Source of the DNA: Acidobacteriota bacterium
GTDB lineage: Bacteria; Acidobacteriota; UBA6911
Direction: 5' to 3'
NCBI GenBank assembly: GCA_012729555.1
Contig: JAAYCX010000010.1
Span: 149,746-213,745, forward strand
Length of the DNA: 64,000 nucleotides
Shown here: positions 45,285 to 54,102 of the stretch, one piece after another
How positions within the stretch are numbered: position 1 is the first letter of the stretch
How the letters are laid out: each line of letters opens with the position of its first letter
Program-made: the position numbers and the translations under genes
Notes under the pieces: model-generated
Database searches by the model: none
The model's input: the letters and a program-made list of their open reading frames with translations, nothing else
What the model was told of the DNA's origin: nothing

Positions 45285-46298
45285 TTACCAGCCCGATTCC
45301 ATGCCGTAAGGCACCGTGGTCAGCAGCGCCTCGATCCGGCGGATCCGGCCCTCCTCGATCTTGAAGATCTCGGCGATCATGGAAGAGTAGGGCTGGCGCA
45401 GCATCGGGCGGACATCGACCATCTCCCGGTCCGGGGTTCGCGAATAGCGGGCGACGCTCCCGTCGTGGTCGAAAAAGCCGAAAGCCATGGCCAGGCCCGT
45501 GACCGGGTCTACCGCCTCGAAGCGCCTTTCGCGGATGTCGGTGGTGATCACCGAGAAACCTGTGTCGAACTGCTCCCGGCAACCCAGGGCCTGCATCGAG
45601 CCAGCCGGGAAATCGGGGTTGTTGGAGGTGATGATGCCGTTTTCCCTCCGCTGGCAGTCGGGGTGGAAAGGGACGTTCCCGCCGTGGTTGTCGGTGTCGA
45701 GGCCGGTGAAATAGCTGTTGCCGACGGCGACCAGTTCGGCCCGCGACCGCCGCCCATCGGCCGGGACCGGCTCCATCATGCGCGGGTGCGGCTCCGTATG
45801 CGTGACGTAACGGGCGCCGGCCGCCACCGGTACGACCATGGAGTCGTTGCGGACCACGATGCTTTCGATCTCGGAGATCCACCCCCCAGCCTCGATCTTC
45901 AGCCGCGTCGCGAGGAAGTTCCGGTTCCCGTTTTCGTTGATGTTGCCGAGGAGCGCCACGGCCCCCGCCTCCTCGTCGATCACGTCCACCCGGTAGGTGG
46001 GCATGGCCGAGGCGGTCCGCCAGAGCCCCTGACCGATGTTCAGTCGGATCCCGTTTTCGGTGTATTTGGCCCCCGGGGTGAGGGGGAGGCGGGAAGGCTC
46101 GTGGGCGACCAGGGCCTTGAGGTATCGGGTCATGAATCCGGCCAGGCACTCCCGGTCGCACGCGACCTTCACCCTGAACCCGCCGGCCGCATCCCCGGCC
46201 GGGACCTCGTCGGCAGCGGGGGGACCGGTGCGGGTGCCGCACGCGGCCGCCGCGAGCAGGGGCCAAAGACAGGCTGCAACCCTCAGGAACTTCCTCAT
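45285..46298 (-). CDS. Lipoprotein with NTF2/SnoaL-like region, function unknown
   Basis: A 337-residue lipoprotein: signal with lipobox AAAC near residue 20. The remainder has two parts resembling NTF2/SnoaL-like folds (about 50-150 and 180-330), including HTEPHPRMMEPVPADGR near 166. I recognise no catalytic motif. It is monocistronic. Confidence 0.6.
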   Translation of the reverse strand: MRKFLRVAACLWPLLAAAACGTRTGPPAADEVPAGDAAGGFRVKVACDRECLAGFMTRYLKALVAHEPSRLPLTPGAKYTENGIRLNIGQGLWRTASAMPTYRVDVIDEEAGAVALLGNINENGNRNFLATRLKIEAGGWISEIESIVVRNDSMVVPVAAGARYVTHTEPHPRMMEPVPADGRRSRAELVAVGNSYFTGLDTDNHGGNVPFHPDCQRRENGIITSNNPDFPAGSMQALGCREQFDTGFSVITTDIRERRFEAVDPVTGLAMAFGFFDHDGSVARYSRTPDREMVDVRPMLRQPYSSMIAEIFKIEEGRIRRIEALLTTVPYGMESGW

Positions 46299-46406
46299 GG
46301 CACGCTCCCCCTATCCTCCCGGAGGCGCGCGGCGGGGCGGCCTCCGGCCGATGCCCTAATGTATCCTTTTTCGTGCGGCCCGCACAATGGGAATGGGTGC
46401 CCGGCC

Positions 46407-47168
46407 CTACCTGGCCGAATAGCCGCCGTCGACGACCAGGTCGGCGCCCGTCACCCAGCGCGCGGCGTCCGAGAGGAGGTAGACGCAGGCGTGCGCGACG
46501 TCCTCGGGGGTTCCCAGCCCCAGCGGGTGCCGCTCCTCGAGCTTTCTCCGCTTTTCCGGATCGGCGATGTGGGGGAGGGTTTCGTTGATGGGGGTGATGA
46601 CGGCGCCGGGGGAAACGGTGTTGACCCGGATCCTCCTGGGGGCCAGCTCGCAGGCCAGCGAGCGCGCCCCGGCCAGCAGCGCCCCCTTCGTCATGGAGTA
46701 GAGGGTTTTTCCCGTTTCGCCGCGGCTTCCCATCACCGAGGAGATGAACAGGACGCTGCCACCTTCCGCGGCGAAGGAGCCGGCCCTCGCGATCTCCCGG
46801 GTGAGATAGAGGGCCGAGTAGACGTTGACGTGAAACAGCGCGTCGATCCGCGCCCGTGTCGTCGAACGCAGGGGGAGGGTGGCGGAGGCGCCGGCGCAGT
46901 GGACCAGGCCGTGCACCCGGCCGCACGTTTCGCCGAGGGCGCGCGCGAGGGCGACGACCGCGGCTTCATCGGTCAGATCGGCGGCGAAGAGGCGATGGCC
47001 GCCCGCGGGGTCCATCGAGGCGAGCGTCCGGCCGAGCCGTTCCCGGTCGCGGCCGATGAGGGCGACCGAGGCCCCCATGGCGGCGCAGGCGAGGGCGCAT
47101 TGCCGGCCGATCCCGGAGGACGCCCCGCTGACGACGACCCGTTTTCCCTCGAGGCCGAAGGGGTTCAT
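46407..47168 (-). CDS. SDR-family reductase (FabG-like)
   Basis: A 253-residue short-chain dehydrogenase/reductase: cofactor motif SGASSGIGRQ near 13, catalytic Ser in SSVMGSRG and YSMTKGALLAG (Y-x3-K) near 155. It ends the cassette PglD-like, ACP, KAS III, SDR and overlaps KAS III by 4 nt. In this context it probably reduces a 3-oxoacyl-ACP to 3-hydroxyacyl-ACP. Confidence 0.9.
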   Translation of the reverse strand: MNPFGLEGKRVVVSGASSGIGRQCALACAAMGASVALIGRDRERLGRTLASMDPAGGHRLFAADLTDEAAVVALARALGETCGRVHGLVHCAGASATLPLRSTTRARIDALFHVNVYSALYLTREIARAGSFAAEGGSVLFISSVMGSRGETGKTLYSMTKGALLAGARSLACELAPRRIRVNTVSPGAVITPINETLPHIADPEKRRKLEERHPLGLGTPEDVAHACVYLLSDAARWVTGADLVVDGGYSAR

Positions 47169-48223
47169 ACTTCCACCATCTCGCTGATCCGGCAGTCCAC
47201 GAAGGGGACGATGGCCGACCCCCAGGTCATCCCCACCCCGAACGCGCTCATCAGCAGCAGCCGGTGCCCGTCCATCCGGCCCCGGAGCTCGCTGACGATG
47301 GTCAGCGGGAGGGAGACCGAGGAGGTGTTGCCGTACTTCCCGATGGTGGACGGGACCTTTTCCGGGTCGAGCCCGAGCCTGCGGGCCACGTGCGCGTTGA
47401 TGAAGCTGTTGGCCTGGTGCAGGACGATGTAATCGAACCCGTCCAGGCCGCGCCCCGTGCGCGCCAGGAGGGCGCGGATGTCGCGCGGCACCTCGCGGTT
47501 GACGAAGGTGAACACGTCCGCCCCGTGCATGTACCCCTGTTCCTCGCTGCGGACGTTCCCGTGCCCGTCCACCACCCGCTCCCTGACGGTTTCGGCCGAA
47601 CTCGGGCGGCGGTATCCCCCGGCGTCGATCCTGATGAGGTCGCCGCGCGACCCGTCCGAGTGGAGCGAGAAGTGGGACGCGCCGAACCTGGTGTCCCGCT
47701 CGACGAGGGCGGCGGCGCCGGCGTCCCCGAACAGGAAGGCCGTAGTGCGGTCTTTGGGGGAATAGACCTTCGAACGGGTTTCCCCGTCGAGGACCAGGCC
47801 CCTTCGCAGCCCGGAGGCGAGCATCAGCGAATAGGCCACCGCCATGCCGTAGAGGAAGGCGGAGCACCCCAGGTTGATGTCGAAGGCGAGGGTCGACCGG
47901 GGGAGGCCGAGGCGGTCCTGAAGCAGGACGGAGGTGGCGGGCATGCGGTAATCGGGGGTCTGGGAGATGAAGACCAGCAGGTCGATCTCCTCCCGGTCGA
48001 CCCGGTTGTCGGCCAGCAGCCTTTCGGCCGCGGCGAAGCAGAGATCGGACGCCGTCGTCGACGGATCCGCGAACCGCCGCTCGCGCACGCCGATCTTGTC
48101 CACGATCTCCCTGACATCGGCGGCCGGGAAGTGCCCCGTGTACCGGTAGTTGTCGATGACGGTGCGCGGGACCGCCGCGGCCAGCGCGGTGATGCCGGCT
48201 CCCGTGAAGTCCAGGTACGCCAT
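47165..48223 (-). CDS. 3-oxoacyl-ACP synthase III-like ketoacyl synthase
   Basis: A 352-residue KAS III/FabH-like enzyme with catalytic Cys in DINLGCSAFLYG near 118, His in LHQANSFINAH and Asn in GKYGNTSS. It condenses an acyl-CoA with malonyl-ACP. Its start overlaps the ACP stop by one base (TAATG) and its end overlaps the SDR. Confidence 0.9.
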   Translation of the reverse strand: MAYLDFTGAGITALAAAVPRTVIDNYRYTGHFPAADVREIVDKIGVRERRFADPSTTASDLCFAAAERLLADNRVDREEIDLLVFISQTPDYRMPATSVLLQDRLGLPRSTLAFDINLGCSAFLYGMAVAYSLMLASGLRRGLVLDGETRSKVYSPKDRTTAFLFGDAGAAALVERDTRFGASHFSLHSDGSRGDLIRIDAGGYRRPSSAETVRERVVDGHGNVRSEEQGYMHGADVFTFVNREVPRDIRALLARTGRGLDGFDYIVLHQANSFINAHVARRLGLDPEKVPSTIGKYGNTSSVSLPLTIVSELRGRMDGHRLLLMSAFGVGMTWGSAIVPFVDCRISEMVEV

Positions 48224-48444
48224 TATGCCCCGGTCGCCGCGCCGTACACCTGCCCCACGGTGCGCAGCTCGCGGAACTCGGCTTCCTCGAGCCGCAGGTC
48301 GTAATCCTCGTCCAGCATCGCGATCAGCGACAGGTAGGCGAGCGAATCCCACTCCTCGTATTCGCGGAATTCGTCGTCCATGTGGATGTCGCGGTCTTCG
48401 AGCTGCAGGCTTTCCCTGAACCGTTCGATGAATTTCTGCTTCAT
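48223..48444 (-). CDS. Acyl carrier protein
   Basis: A 73-residue ACP with the phosphopantetheine Ser in EEWDSLAYLSLI at residue 34. It is distinct from a housekeeping ACP (no standard DSLD), so probably dedicated to this pathway. It lies 19 nt after the acyltransferase. Confidence 0.9.
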   Translation of the reverse strand: MKQKFIERFRESLQLEDRDIHMDDEFREYEEWDSLAYLSLIAMLDEDYDLRLEEAEFRELRTVGQVYGAATGA

Positions 48445-48463
48445 GGGATCCCATCCAAAAAGG

Positions 48464-49108
48464 TCAAAGATTCTTCATGATTCTGGCCGGGTTTCCGAAA
48501 TAGGTCACCCCGTCGCGCGTCCTGCGTATCACCACGCTCCCGGTCCCGATCCGGGTGCCGCGGCCGATGGCCACCCCCTGGAGCACCAGGGCGCGGGCGC
48601 CGAAAAAATTGCCGTCCCCGACAGTCACCGCGCCCGAGAGGCGCACATCGGGCTGCATCACGTTGAAGCTCCCTGTTTTCACGTCGTGGCCCAGGGAGAC
48701 CTCCCCGTTGAGGAGGTTGAAGTCGCCGAGCTCGACGTCGCAGCTGATGCGGCAGTTGTGGCCCAGGATGTTGCCCCGGCCCATCCCGACGCTCTCCCGG
48801 TCGAAAAAGAGCACGGTGGGGGCGACCAGGTTGGGGAAATGGACCAGGGGGTTGGTGATTTTCGAAACCAGGGCGCGCACCGTGTCCGGGGACGCGATCG
48901 CCATGACCACGGCCAGCGGCCTTTCATGACGGTTCAGGGCCCCGAGGCCGCCGATGACGCCGCCGTAGCGGTTGGATCGGCCCTCGGGCACGCCGTCGTC
49001 GAAATAGCCGATGACGTTCCACCGGGGCGCCGCCTCGTTGATCGAGCGGACGATCGCGGCCAGTTCGCGGCCGAACGCTCCAAACCCGTATATGGCAAGA
49101 TCCGTCAT
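48464..49108 (-). CDS. PglD/NeuD-type sugar N-acyltransferase (left-handed beta-helix)
   Basis: A 214-residue acyltransferase: N-terminal Rossmann-like domain (LAIYGFGAFGRELAAIV near 4-20), then hexapeptide repeats (about 105-205). This is the PglD/NeuD family that N-acetylates amino sugars. It would transfer the acyl group built by the adjacent genes (inference). Start MTDLAIYG at 49108; ribosome site weak. Confidence 0.87.
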   Translation of the reverse strand: MTDLAIYGFGAFGRELAAIVRSINEAAPRWNVIGYFDDGVPEGRSNRYGGVIGGLGALNRHERPLAVVMAIASPDTVRALVSKITNPLVHFPNLVAPTVLFFDRESVGMGRGNILGHNCRISCDVELGDFNLLNGEVSLGHDVKTGSFNVMQPDVRLSGAVTVGDGNFFGARALVLQGVAIGRGTRIGTGSVVIRRTRDGVTYFGNPARIMKNL

Positions 49109-49298
49109 CAGGCGCTGTCCACCCAATCGCCCCGCCCAGCCGCGGGACAGAAACATCCCCTAATCTGTTTATATCCCTGATGCCGCGGATAGACAATAGG
49201 TTCATCCCCGGCAGGATCCCCGTGCGGGCCGGGACCGGCAACTACCCCCATAGTTTTCGATCAAATTCCGTAACATCCGCCGGCGGGCACAGTATCTA

Positions 49299-50606
49299 AT
49301 GAACGTGAAGATCAAAAGACCCATGGGCACATTGCGGGGCGGGGGAGGCGCCGCCGCCGAGGCGGAGAGGGCGGGGTCCGCCAGGAGCGCGGTGACGTAC
49401 CTGGCCATCCCGAGACCGTGGTTCATCTCCCTGCTCGTCATCCTGGTCGCGCCCTGGCTCGCGGTGGCCGCCTTCCTCCTCAAGCCGGAGGCGCCGGCCG
49501 AAGGCCGCCCCCCGGACCCGGCGCAGGAAAGACGCGTGGGGCGATGGGGGAAACTGACCCTCCTCCCCATCGTCATCGCCCCTCCCATGGAACTGGTGTT
49601 CACCGACTGGGGATTTTCGCCGCACCCCGCCTGGTTCTTCCCCGGGACGGACGCCGACGGGGCCGTCGCTCTCCTGCGGGCGGTGGGGGTGCCCGGGGAA
49701 GACGCCGACCGGCTGCGGGGAAAGATGAGGACCGAGCGGCGCACCGGCGGGGTGCTCCTCCTGCCCGACCCGGCCTGGGTTCGGGGACTCGAGCCGGGGC
49801 TGCGCGGCCGACTCTACCACTTGCTGGCCGGCAACGGATTCAATCCAGACCAGGTGCAGGCTTTCCGGTTCCGGGGGGCGAGCCTGGAGGAGTGGCTCGG
49901 CGGCGCGATGATCGACGGGCGCACCCGGGGCCTGGTGGAGCCCCTGGTCTACCGCGACGGCGACTACATGCTCTTCTCCGACATCGAACTGGTGCGCGCG
50001 GAGATCGGTGAAGAGGAGCTGCGGCGGCTGGGCAAGGGGCTGTTCCGGCAGCGGACGGTCCTGGCTGGCCTTTCGGTGGGGGCGCCGGGCGATCTCGACG
50101 CGCTCGTCGAGTACTGGGGGCGCGGGGGGCGGCGCACCGAAATCAGGCCCTTGCTGGAATCGATCTCCCGCGGGGAGAGCGAGACGGTGGACGTGGTCCA
50201 CCTCCTCCCCCCGTTCGCCCGCGACCGCCTTTACAGCTACCCGCAGCTGTCGGTGGCGGACCTGGACCGCCCCACGGTCGCCAACTGCCTCTGGACGGCG
50301 CTCAACTTCTTCTCGTCCCGGCCCGACGACCGTTTTCTCGACGACGCCGTCGCCCTCCGGACCCTCCGGGAGGACTACTTCATCGTCGAGGGGGAGCTGG
50401 AACTGGGGGACATCATCGCCTTCGTCGACGAGTCGGGCGACTTCTTCCACGCCGTCGTGCAGATCGCGGACAACCTGGTGTTCAGCAAGAACGGGATTTC
50501 GGCCCTGTCGCCCTGGACCCTCATGACGCTCGAGGAGGTCAAGGGCTACTACCGGTGGCGGTCCGAAAACCCGCGCCTGATCGTCCACCGGCGGAAGGGC
50601 CTCTGA
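49299..50606 (+). CDS. Membrane-anchored protein with NlpC/P60-like C-terminal region
   Basis: A 435-residue protein with one transmembrane segment (about 42-62). Its C-terminal third has a Cys in PTVANCLWTALNFFSSRP near 331 and a His in SGDFFHAVVQIADNLVFSKNG near 388, the Cys-His order of NlpC/P60 or related papain-like hydrolases. The central region has no match I know. A role in cell-wall turnover is possible but unproven. Confidence 0.5.
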   Translation: MNVKIKRPMGTLRGGGGAAAEAERAGSARSAVTYLAIPRPWFISLLVILVAPWLAVAAFLLKPEAPAEGRPPDPAQERRVGRWGKLTLLPIVIAPPMELVFTDWGFSPHPAWFFPGTDADGAVALLRAVGVPGEDADRLRGKMRTERRTGGVLLLPDPAWVRGLEPGLRGRLYHLLAGNGFNPDQVQAFRFRGASLEEWLGGAMIDGRTRGLVEPLVYRDGDYMLFSDIELVRAEIGEEELRRLGKGLFRQRTVLAGLSVGAPGDLDALVEYWGRGGRRTEIRPLLESISRGESETVDVVHLLPPFARDRLYSYPQLSVADLDRPTVANCLWTALNFFSSRPDDRFLDDAVALRTLREDYFIVEGELELGDIIAFVDESGDFFHAVVQIADNLVFSKNGISALSPWTLMTLEEVKGYYRWRSENPRLIVHRRKGL

Positions 50607-50711
50607 GCCCTCCGGCCGCCCGCGGGCGCCTTCGCCTTTTCTTTCCCCCTCCCATGCATTAAGCTGCTCTGAGGTTCCCGGTCGACGGGACCGGTTCGAT
50701 CCGGAGGACGC

Positions 50712-52091
50712 ATGACCCGACACTATGATCTCGCCGTCATCGGCAGCGGCCCCGCGGGGCACTCCGCGGCGATCCAGGCCCGGCGGCTGGGCGCGCGGGT
50801 GGCGATCGTGGAGAAGCGGTACGCCGCCGGCGGCGAGTGCGTCAACACCGGGACCATTCCCAGCAAGGCGATGCGCGAGGCGGTGCTGCACCTCACCGGG
50901 TACCGCCAGCGCGGCTTTTACGGCGCCGGGTATACGGTCAAGGAGACGATTACGGCCGAAGACCTGCGCCGGAGGACCTACCAGGTGGTCGAACTGGAGA
51001 GCGGGGTCTTCGACCGGCAGCTGCGCCGCAGCGGCGTGGAGGTGCTCCGGGGGGAGGCGTTTTTCCTCGACAGCCGCCGGCTGGGCCTGGAGGGGTGCGC
51101 CGATACGGACGAGGTCCGGGCGGACTCCATCCTCGTCGCCTCCGGTTCCACCCCCGCGCGCCCCGCGTCGGTCCCGTTCGACGGCGCCGCCGTGGTGGAC
51201 TCCGAGAGCTTCCTCTCCATCCCCTCCCTGCCGCGCTCGATCATCGTCATGGGGGCCGGGGTGGTGGGGGTGGAGTATGCCTGCATGACGGCGGTCCTGG
51301 GCATCAGCACCGTGCTGGTGGATAAGCGGGAGGGCCTGCTCGATTTCCTCGACCGGGACATCGTGGAGGGGCTCAGGGCCCACCTGGGCGAACTGGGGGT
51401 TTCGCTCCGGCTGGGGGAGGAGGGCCGGATCGAGAGGGCGCCCGGCGGGGTGCGCGTGGAACTGGGAGGGGGGGCGCTCGAGGCGGAGATGCTGCTCTAC
51501 GCGGTGGGGCGGCAGGGGAACGTCGAGGGCCTCGGCCTGGAAAAGGCGGGACTCGAGGCGGACGCCCGGGGGAGGATCGGGGTCGACGACCATTTCAGGA
51601 CCCGCACTCCCGGCATCTTCGCCGCCGGGGACGTCATCGGGTTCCCGAGCCTGGCCTCCGTGTCGATGGAACAGGGGCGTCGGGCCGCCTGCTGCGCCCT
51701 CGGGGCACCCGCCCCGCCGATGGCGCGGCCGCTCCCCTCCGGCATCTACACGATCCCCGAAATGTCCACCGTGGGGGCGACCGAGGCGCAGCTGAAGGCC
51801 GAGGGGGTTCCCTATGAGACCGGCCTGGCGCGCTTCGGGGAGATCGCGCGCTCGAACATCGTGGGCGACACCCGCGGCCTGATGAAGCTCCTCTTCCACC
51901 GCGGGACCGGGCGCCTCCTCGGGGTCCACATCCTCGGGGAGGGGGCGGCCGAACTCGTCCACATCGGGCAGGCCGTGCTCGCCTTCGGCGGGGGCCGCGA
52001 CTACTTCCTCGAGACCGTCTTCAACTATCCCACCCTGGCCGAATGTTACAAGGTGGCGGCCATGACGGGGAGCGACGGGGATCGTTTTTAA
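50712..52091 (+). CDS. Soluble NAD(P) transhydrogenase (SthA-like flavoprotein)
   Basis: A 459-residue FAD disulfide-oxidoreductase-fold enzyme. The FAD motif GSGPAGHSAAIQA is near 10, GGECVNTGTIPSKAMRE near 40 keeps only one of the two redox Cys, as in Si-specific transhydrogenase SthA, and the NAD motif GAGVVGVEYACM is near 181. It equilibrates NADPH and NADH. Confidence 0.88.
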   Translation: MTRHYDLAVIGSGPAGHSAAIQARRLGARVAIVEKRYAAGGECVNTGTIPSKAMREAVLHLTGYRQRGFYGAGYTVKETITAEDLRRRTYQVVELESGVFDRQLRRSGVEVLRGEAFFLDSRRLGLEGCADTDEVRADSILVASGSTPARPASVPFDGAAVVDSESFLSIPSLPRSIIVMGAGVVGVEYACMTAVLGISTVLVDKREGLLDFLDRDIVEGLRAHLGELGVSLRLGEEGRIERAPGGVRVELGGGALEAEMLLYAVGRQGNVEGLGLEKAGLEADARGRIGVDDHFRTRTPGIFAAGDVIGFPSLASVSMEQGRRAACCALGAPAPPMARPLPSGIYTIPEMSTVGATEAQLKAEGVPYETGLARFGEIARSNIVGDTRGLMKLLFHRGTGRLLGVHILGEGAAELVHIGQAVLAFGGGRDYFLETVFNYPTLAECYKVAAMTGSDGDRF

Positions 52092-52110
52092 ATCGTCACC
52101 CCGGGGGAAT

Positions 52111-53202
52111 ATGAGCAGATCCAGCGTAGCCGTCGTCAAGACTTCGCCCCAGCGGGTGATGCAGGATATCCAGCGTCTGATGGAACTGGCCGGGTTCCGG
52201 GAGGCCCTGCCGCGCGATCGCGCGACCATTCTGAAGGACAACATCACCTGGCATCTGCCCTTCCTGAGCGCAAACACCACACCCTGGCAGCTGGAGGGCG
52301 TGATCCGGGCTTTGAGGGATGCCGGATATCGCGATATCGTGGCGGTCCATAACGACACCGTTGTCACCAACCCGCACAAAGGGGGGCGGCTGAACCGGCT
52401 CACACCGATCTACCGGAAATATGGCGTCAAAGAACTCTTCAATTTCGACCCGCGTGACATTTCCTGGATACGCTACACCCCAAACGCCCCGATGCGCGTA
52501 CTGCACCGGATATACCCGGAGGGGATCAGGATCCCCGAATATTTCGTGGGGAAAAACATCCTTCATCTGCCCACGCTCAAAACCCACATCTACACGACCA
52601 CCACCGGGGCCATGAAGAACGCGTTCGGCGGGCTCCTGAACACGAAGCGGCATTATACCCACAGCTGGATCCATCAAACCCTCGCGGACCTGCTGGCCAT
52701 CCAGAAGGAAATCCATTCAGGCATTTTTTCGGTCATGGACGCCACGCTCTGCGGCAACGGCCCCGGTCCCAGGACCATGGTCCCGGTGGAAAAGGATTTC
52801 ATGTTGGCGAGCGCCGACTCGGCCGCCATCGATGCGGTCGCCGCAAGGATGATGGGGTTCGACCCGATGGCCATCGACTATATCCGCCTGGCGGATGAAA
52901 GCGGCTGGGGAACGGGAAAAATGGAGGAGATCGACGTCCTCGGGCATGACATCGCCGAGGCGAATTTCGGCTTCTCGGTGGGCGACAACATGGCGAGCAG
53001 GGTGGGAGACGCCATCTGGTTCGGGCCCTTGAAGGCGCTCCAGAAAATCCTCGTCCGCACGCCGCTGGTCTACACCCTGATCTTCGGCTCCTACCTCTAC
53101 CACGACTATCTTTGGTGGCCCCTGAGAGGGAAGAGGCTGCAGCGGATTCATGCAAGGAACACGAAGTGGGGAAGGCATTTTGAGTCCTATCCGGAGGTAT
53201 AG
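52111..53202 (+). CDS. DUF362-family protein
   Basis: A 363-residue protein of the DUF362 group. NITWHLPFLSANTTPWQLEG near 44, HLPTLKTHIYTTTTGAMKN near 152, and DAVAARMMGFDP near 237 are the family blocks. Many members carry ferredoxin domains; this one does not. Activity unknown. The downstream prenyltransferase gene overlaps its end. Confidence 0.85.
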   Translation: MSRSSVAVVKTSPQRVMQDIQRLMELAGFREALPRDRATILKDNITWHLPFLSANTTPWQLEGVIRALRDAGYRDIVAVHNDTVVTNPHKGGRLNRLTPIYRKYGVKELFNFDPRDISWIRYTPNAPMRVLHRIYPEGIRIPEYFVGKNILHLPTLKTHIYTTTTGAMKNAFGGLLNTKRHYTHSWIHQTLADLLAIQKEIHSGIFSVMDATLCGNGPGPRTMVPVEKDFMLASADSAAIDAVAARMMGFDPMAIDYIRLADESGWGTGKMEEIDVLGHDIAEANFGFSVGDNMASRVGDAIWFGPLKALQKILVRTPLVYTLIFGSYLYHDYLWWPLRGKRLQRIHARNTKWGRHFESYPEV

Positions 53203-54064
53203 CGGCCTGCTCAGGCTTCTGCGGCCCCGGCAATGGGTGAAGAATCTCTTCGTGTTCCTGCCCGCGTTCTTTGCCGGCCGCATAATGGATCCCGGGCTCC
53301 TGGCGGGCACGGGCATCGCCTTCACGGCGTTCTGTCTTGTCGCCAGCGCCGCCTATATCGTCAATGACGCACGGGACAGGAAGATGGATCGTCGTCATCC
53401 AGTGAAGCGGGACCGGCCACTGGCCGCCGATCTGGTGTCGGTGAGGGCGGCCGCTGCCGCGGCGGCGCTCCTGGGCGGTTTCGGCCTGGTCCTGGCTTTC
53501 CAGCTCAGACCTCCCTCGTTCCTCCTGATCGGGCTGTACCTGCTGATGAATCTCGCCTACAGCCTGGGACTGAAACACATTCCCGTACTGGACGTCATCA
53601 TCGTGGCCTTCGGCTACGTGATCCGCATATATGTCGGGGGGGTTGTCGGCGGAGTCGAGATCTCGCGTTGGATCGTTGCCCTGTCGTTCCTGCTGGTCCT
53701 GTTCCTGGCGGTCGGCAAGCGCAGGGAAGATGTGCTTCTGCTGACCGGATCCGGCCTCGTGACGCGCCGGGCGGCCGGCAGCTACAGACCTTTCGTCGAT
53801 GCCGCCACGGCTGCGCTGGCCCTCATCCTCCTGGTCGCCTACAGCGTCTATGCGGTTTCATCGGGGGCCGCCCAGAGGTTTCAGAGCGAAAGGCTTTATC
53901 TGACAACCGTCTTCGTGCTGCTGGGCATCCTGCGCTACCTGCATCTGACCTGCATCAGGAAGGAAAGCGCGGACCCGACGGAGTTGCTCTACGGGGATCC
54001 CTGCATGAAAGCCGCGCTGCTGGGATGGATCGTGACGTTCGCAGTGATCATCTACCGGGGATGA
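53180..54064 (+). CDS. UbiA-family prenyltransferase (decaprenyl-phosphate phosphoribosyltransferase-like)
   Basis: A polytopic protein of about 294 residues. The opening RPRQWVKNLFVFLPAFF and the aspartate-rich NDARDRKMDRRHPVKRDRPL block match the DPPR synthase (Rv3806c-type) branch, which transfers phosphoribosyl to polyprenyl phosphate. Nine or so hydrophobic segments follow. I start it at TTG 53180 because GGGGAAGG precedes it; ATG 53150 is the alternative. It overlaps the DUF362 gene. Confidence 0.85.
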   Translation: MSPIRRYSGLLRLLRPRQWVKNLFVFLPAFFAGRIMDPGLLAGTGIAFTAFCLVASAAYIVNDARDRKMDRRHPVKRDRPLAADLVSVRAAAAAAALLGGFGLVLAFQLRPPSFLLIGLYLLMNLAYSLGLKHIPVLDVIIVAFGYVIRIYVGGVVGGVEISRWIVALSFLLVLFLAVGKRREDVLLLTGSGLVTRRAAGSYRPFVDAATAALALILLVAYSVYAVSSGAAQRFQSERLYLTTVFVLLGILRYLHLTCIRKESADPTELLYGDPCMKAALLGWIVTFAVIIYRG

Positions 54065-54102
54065 CGTCCACCCCGGATGATTCCGATGGAAGGGGACACC
54101 TG

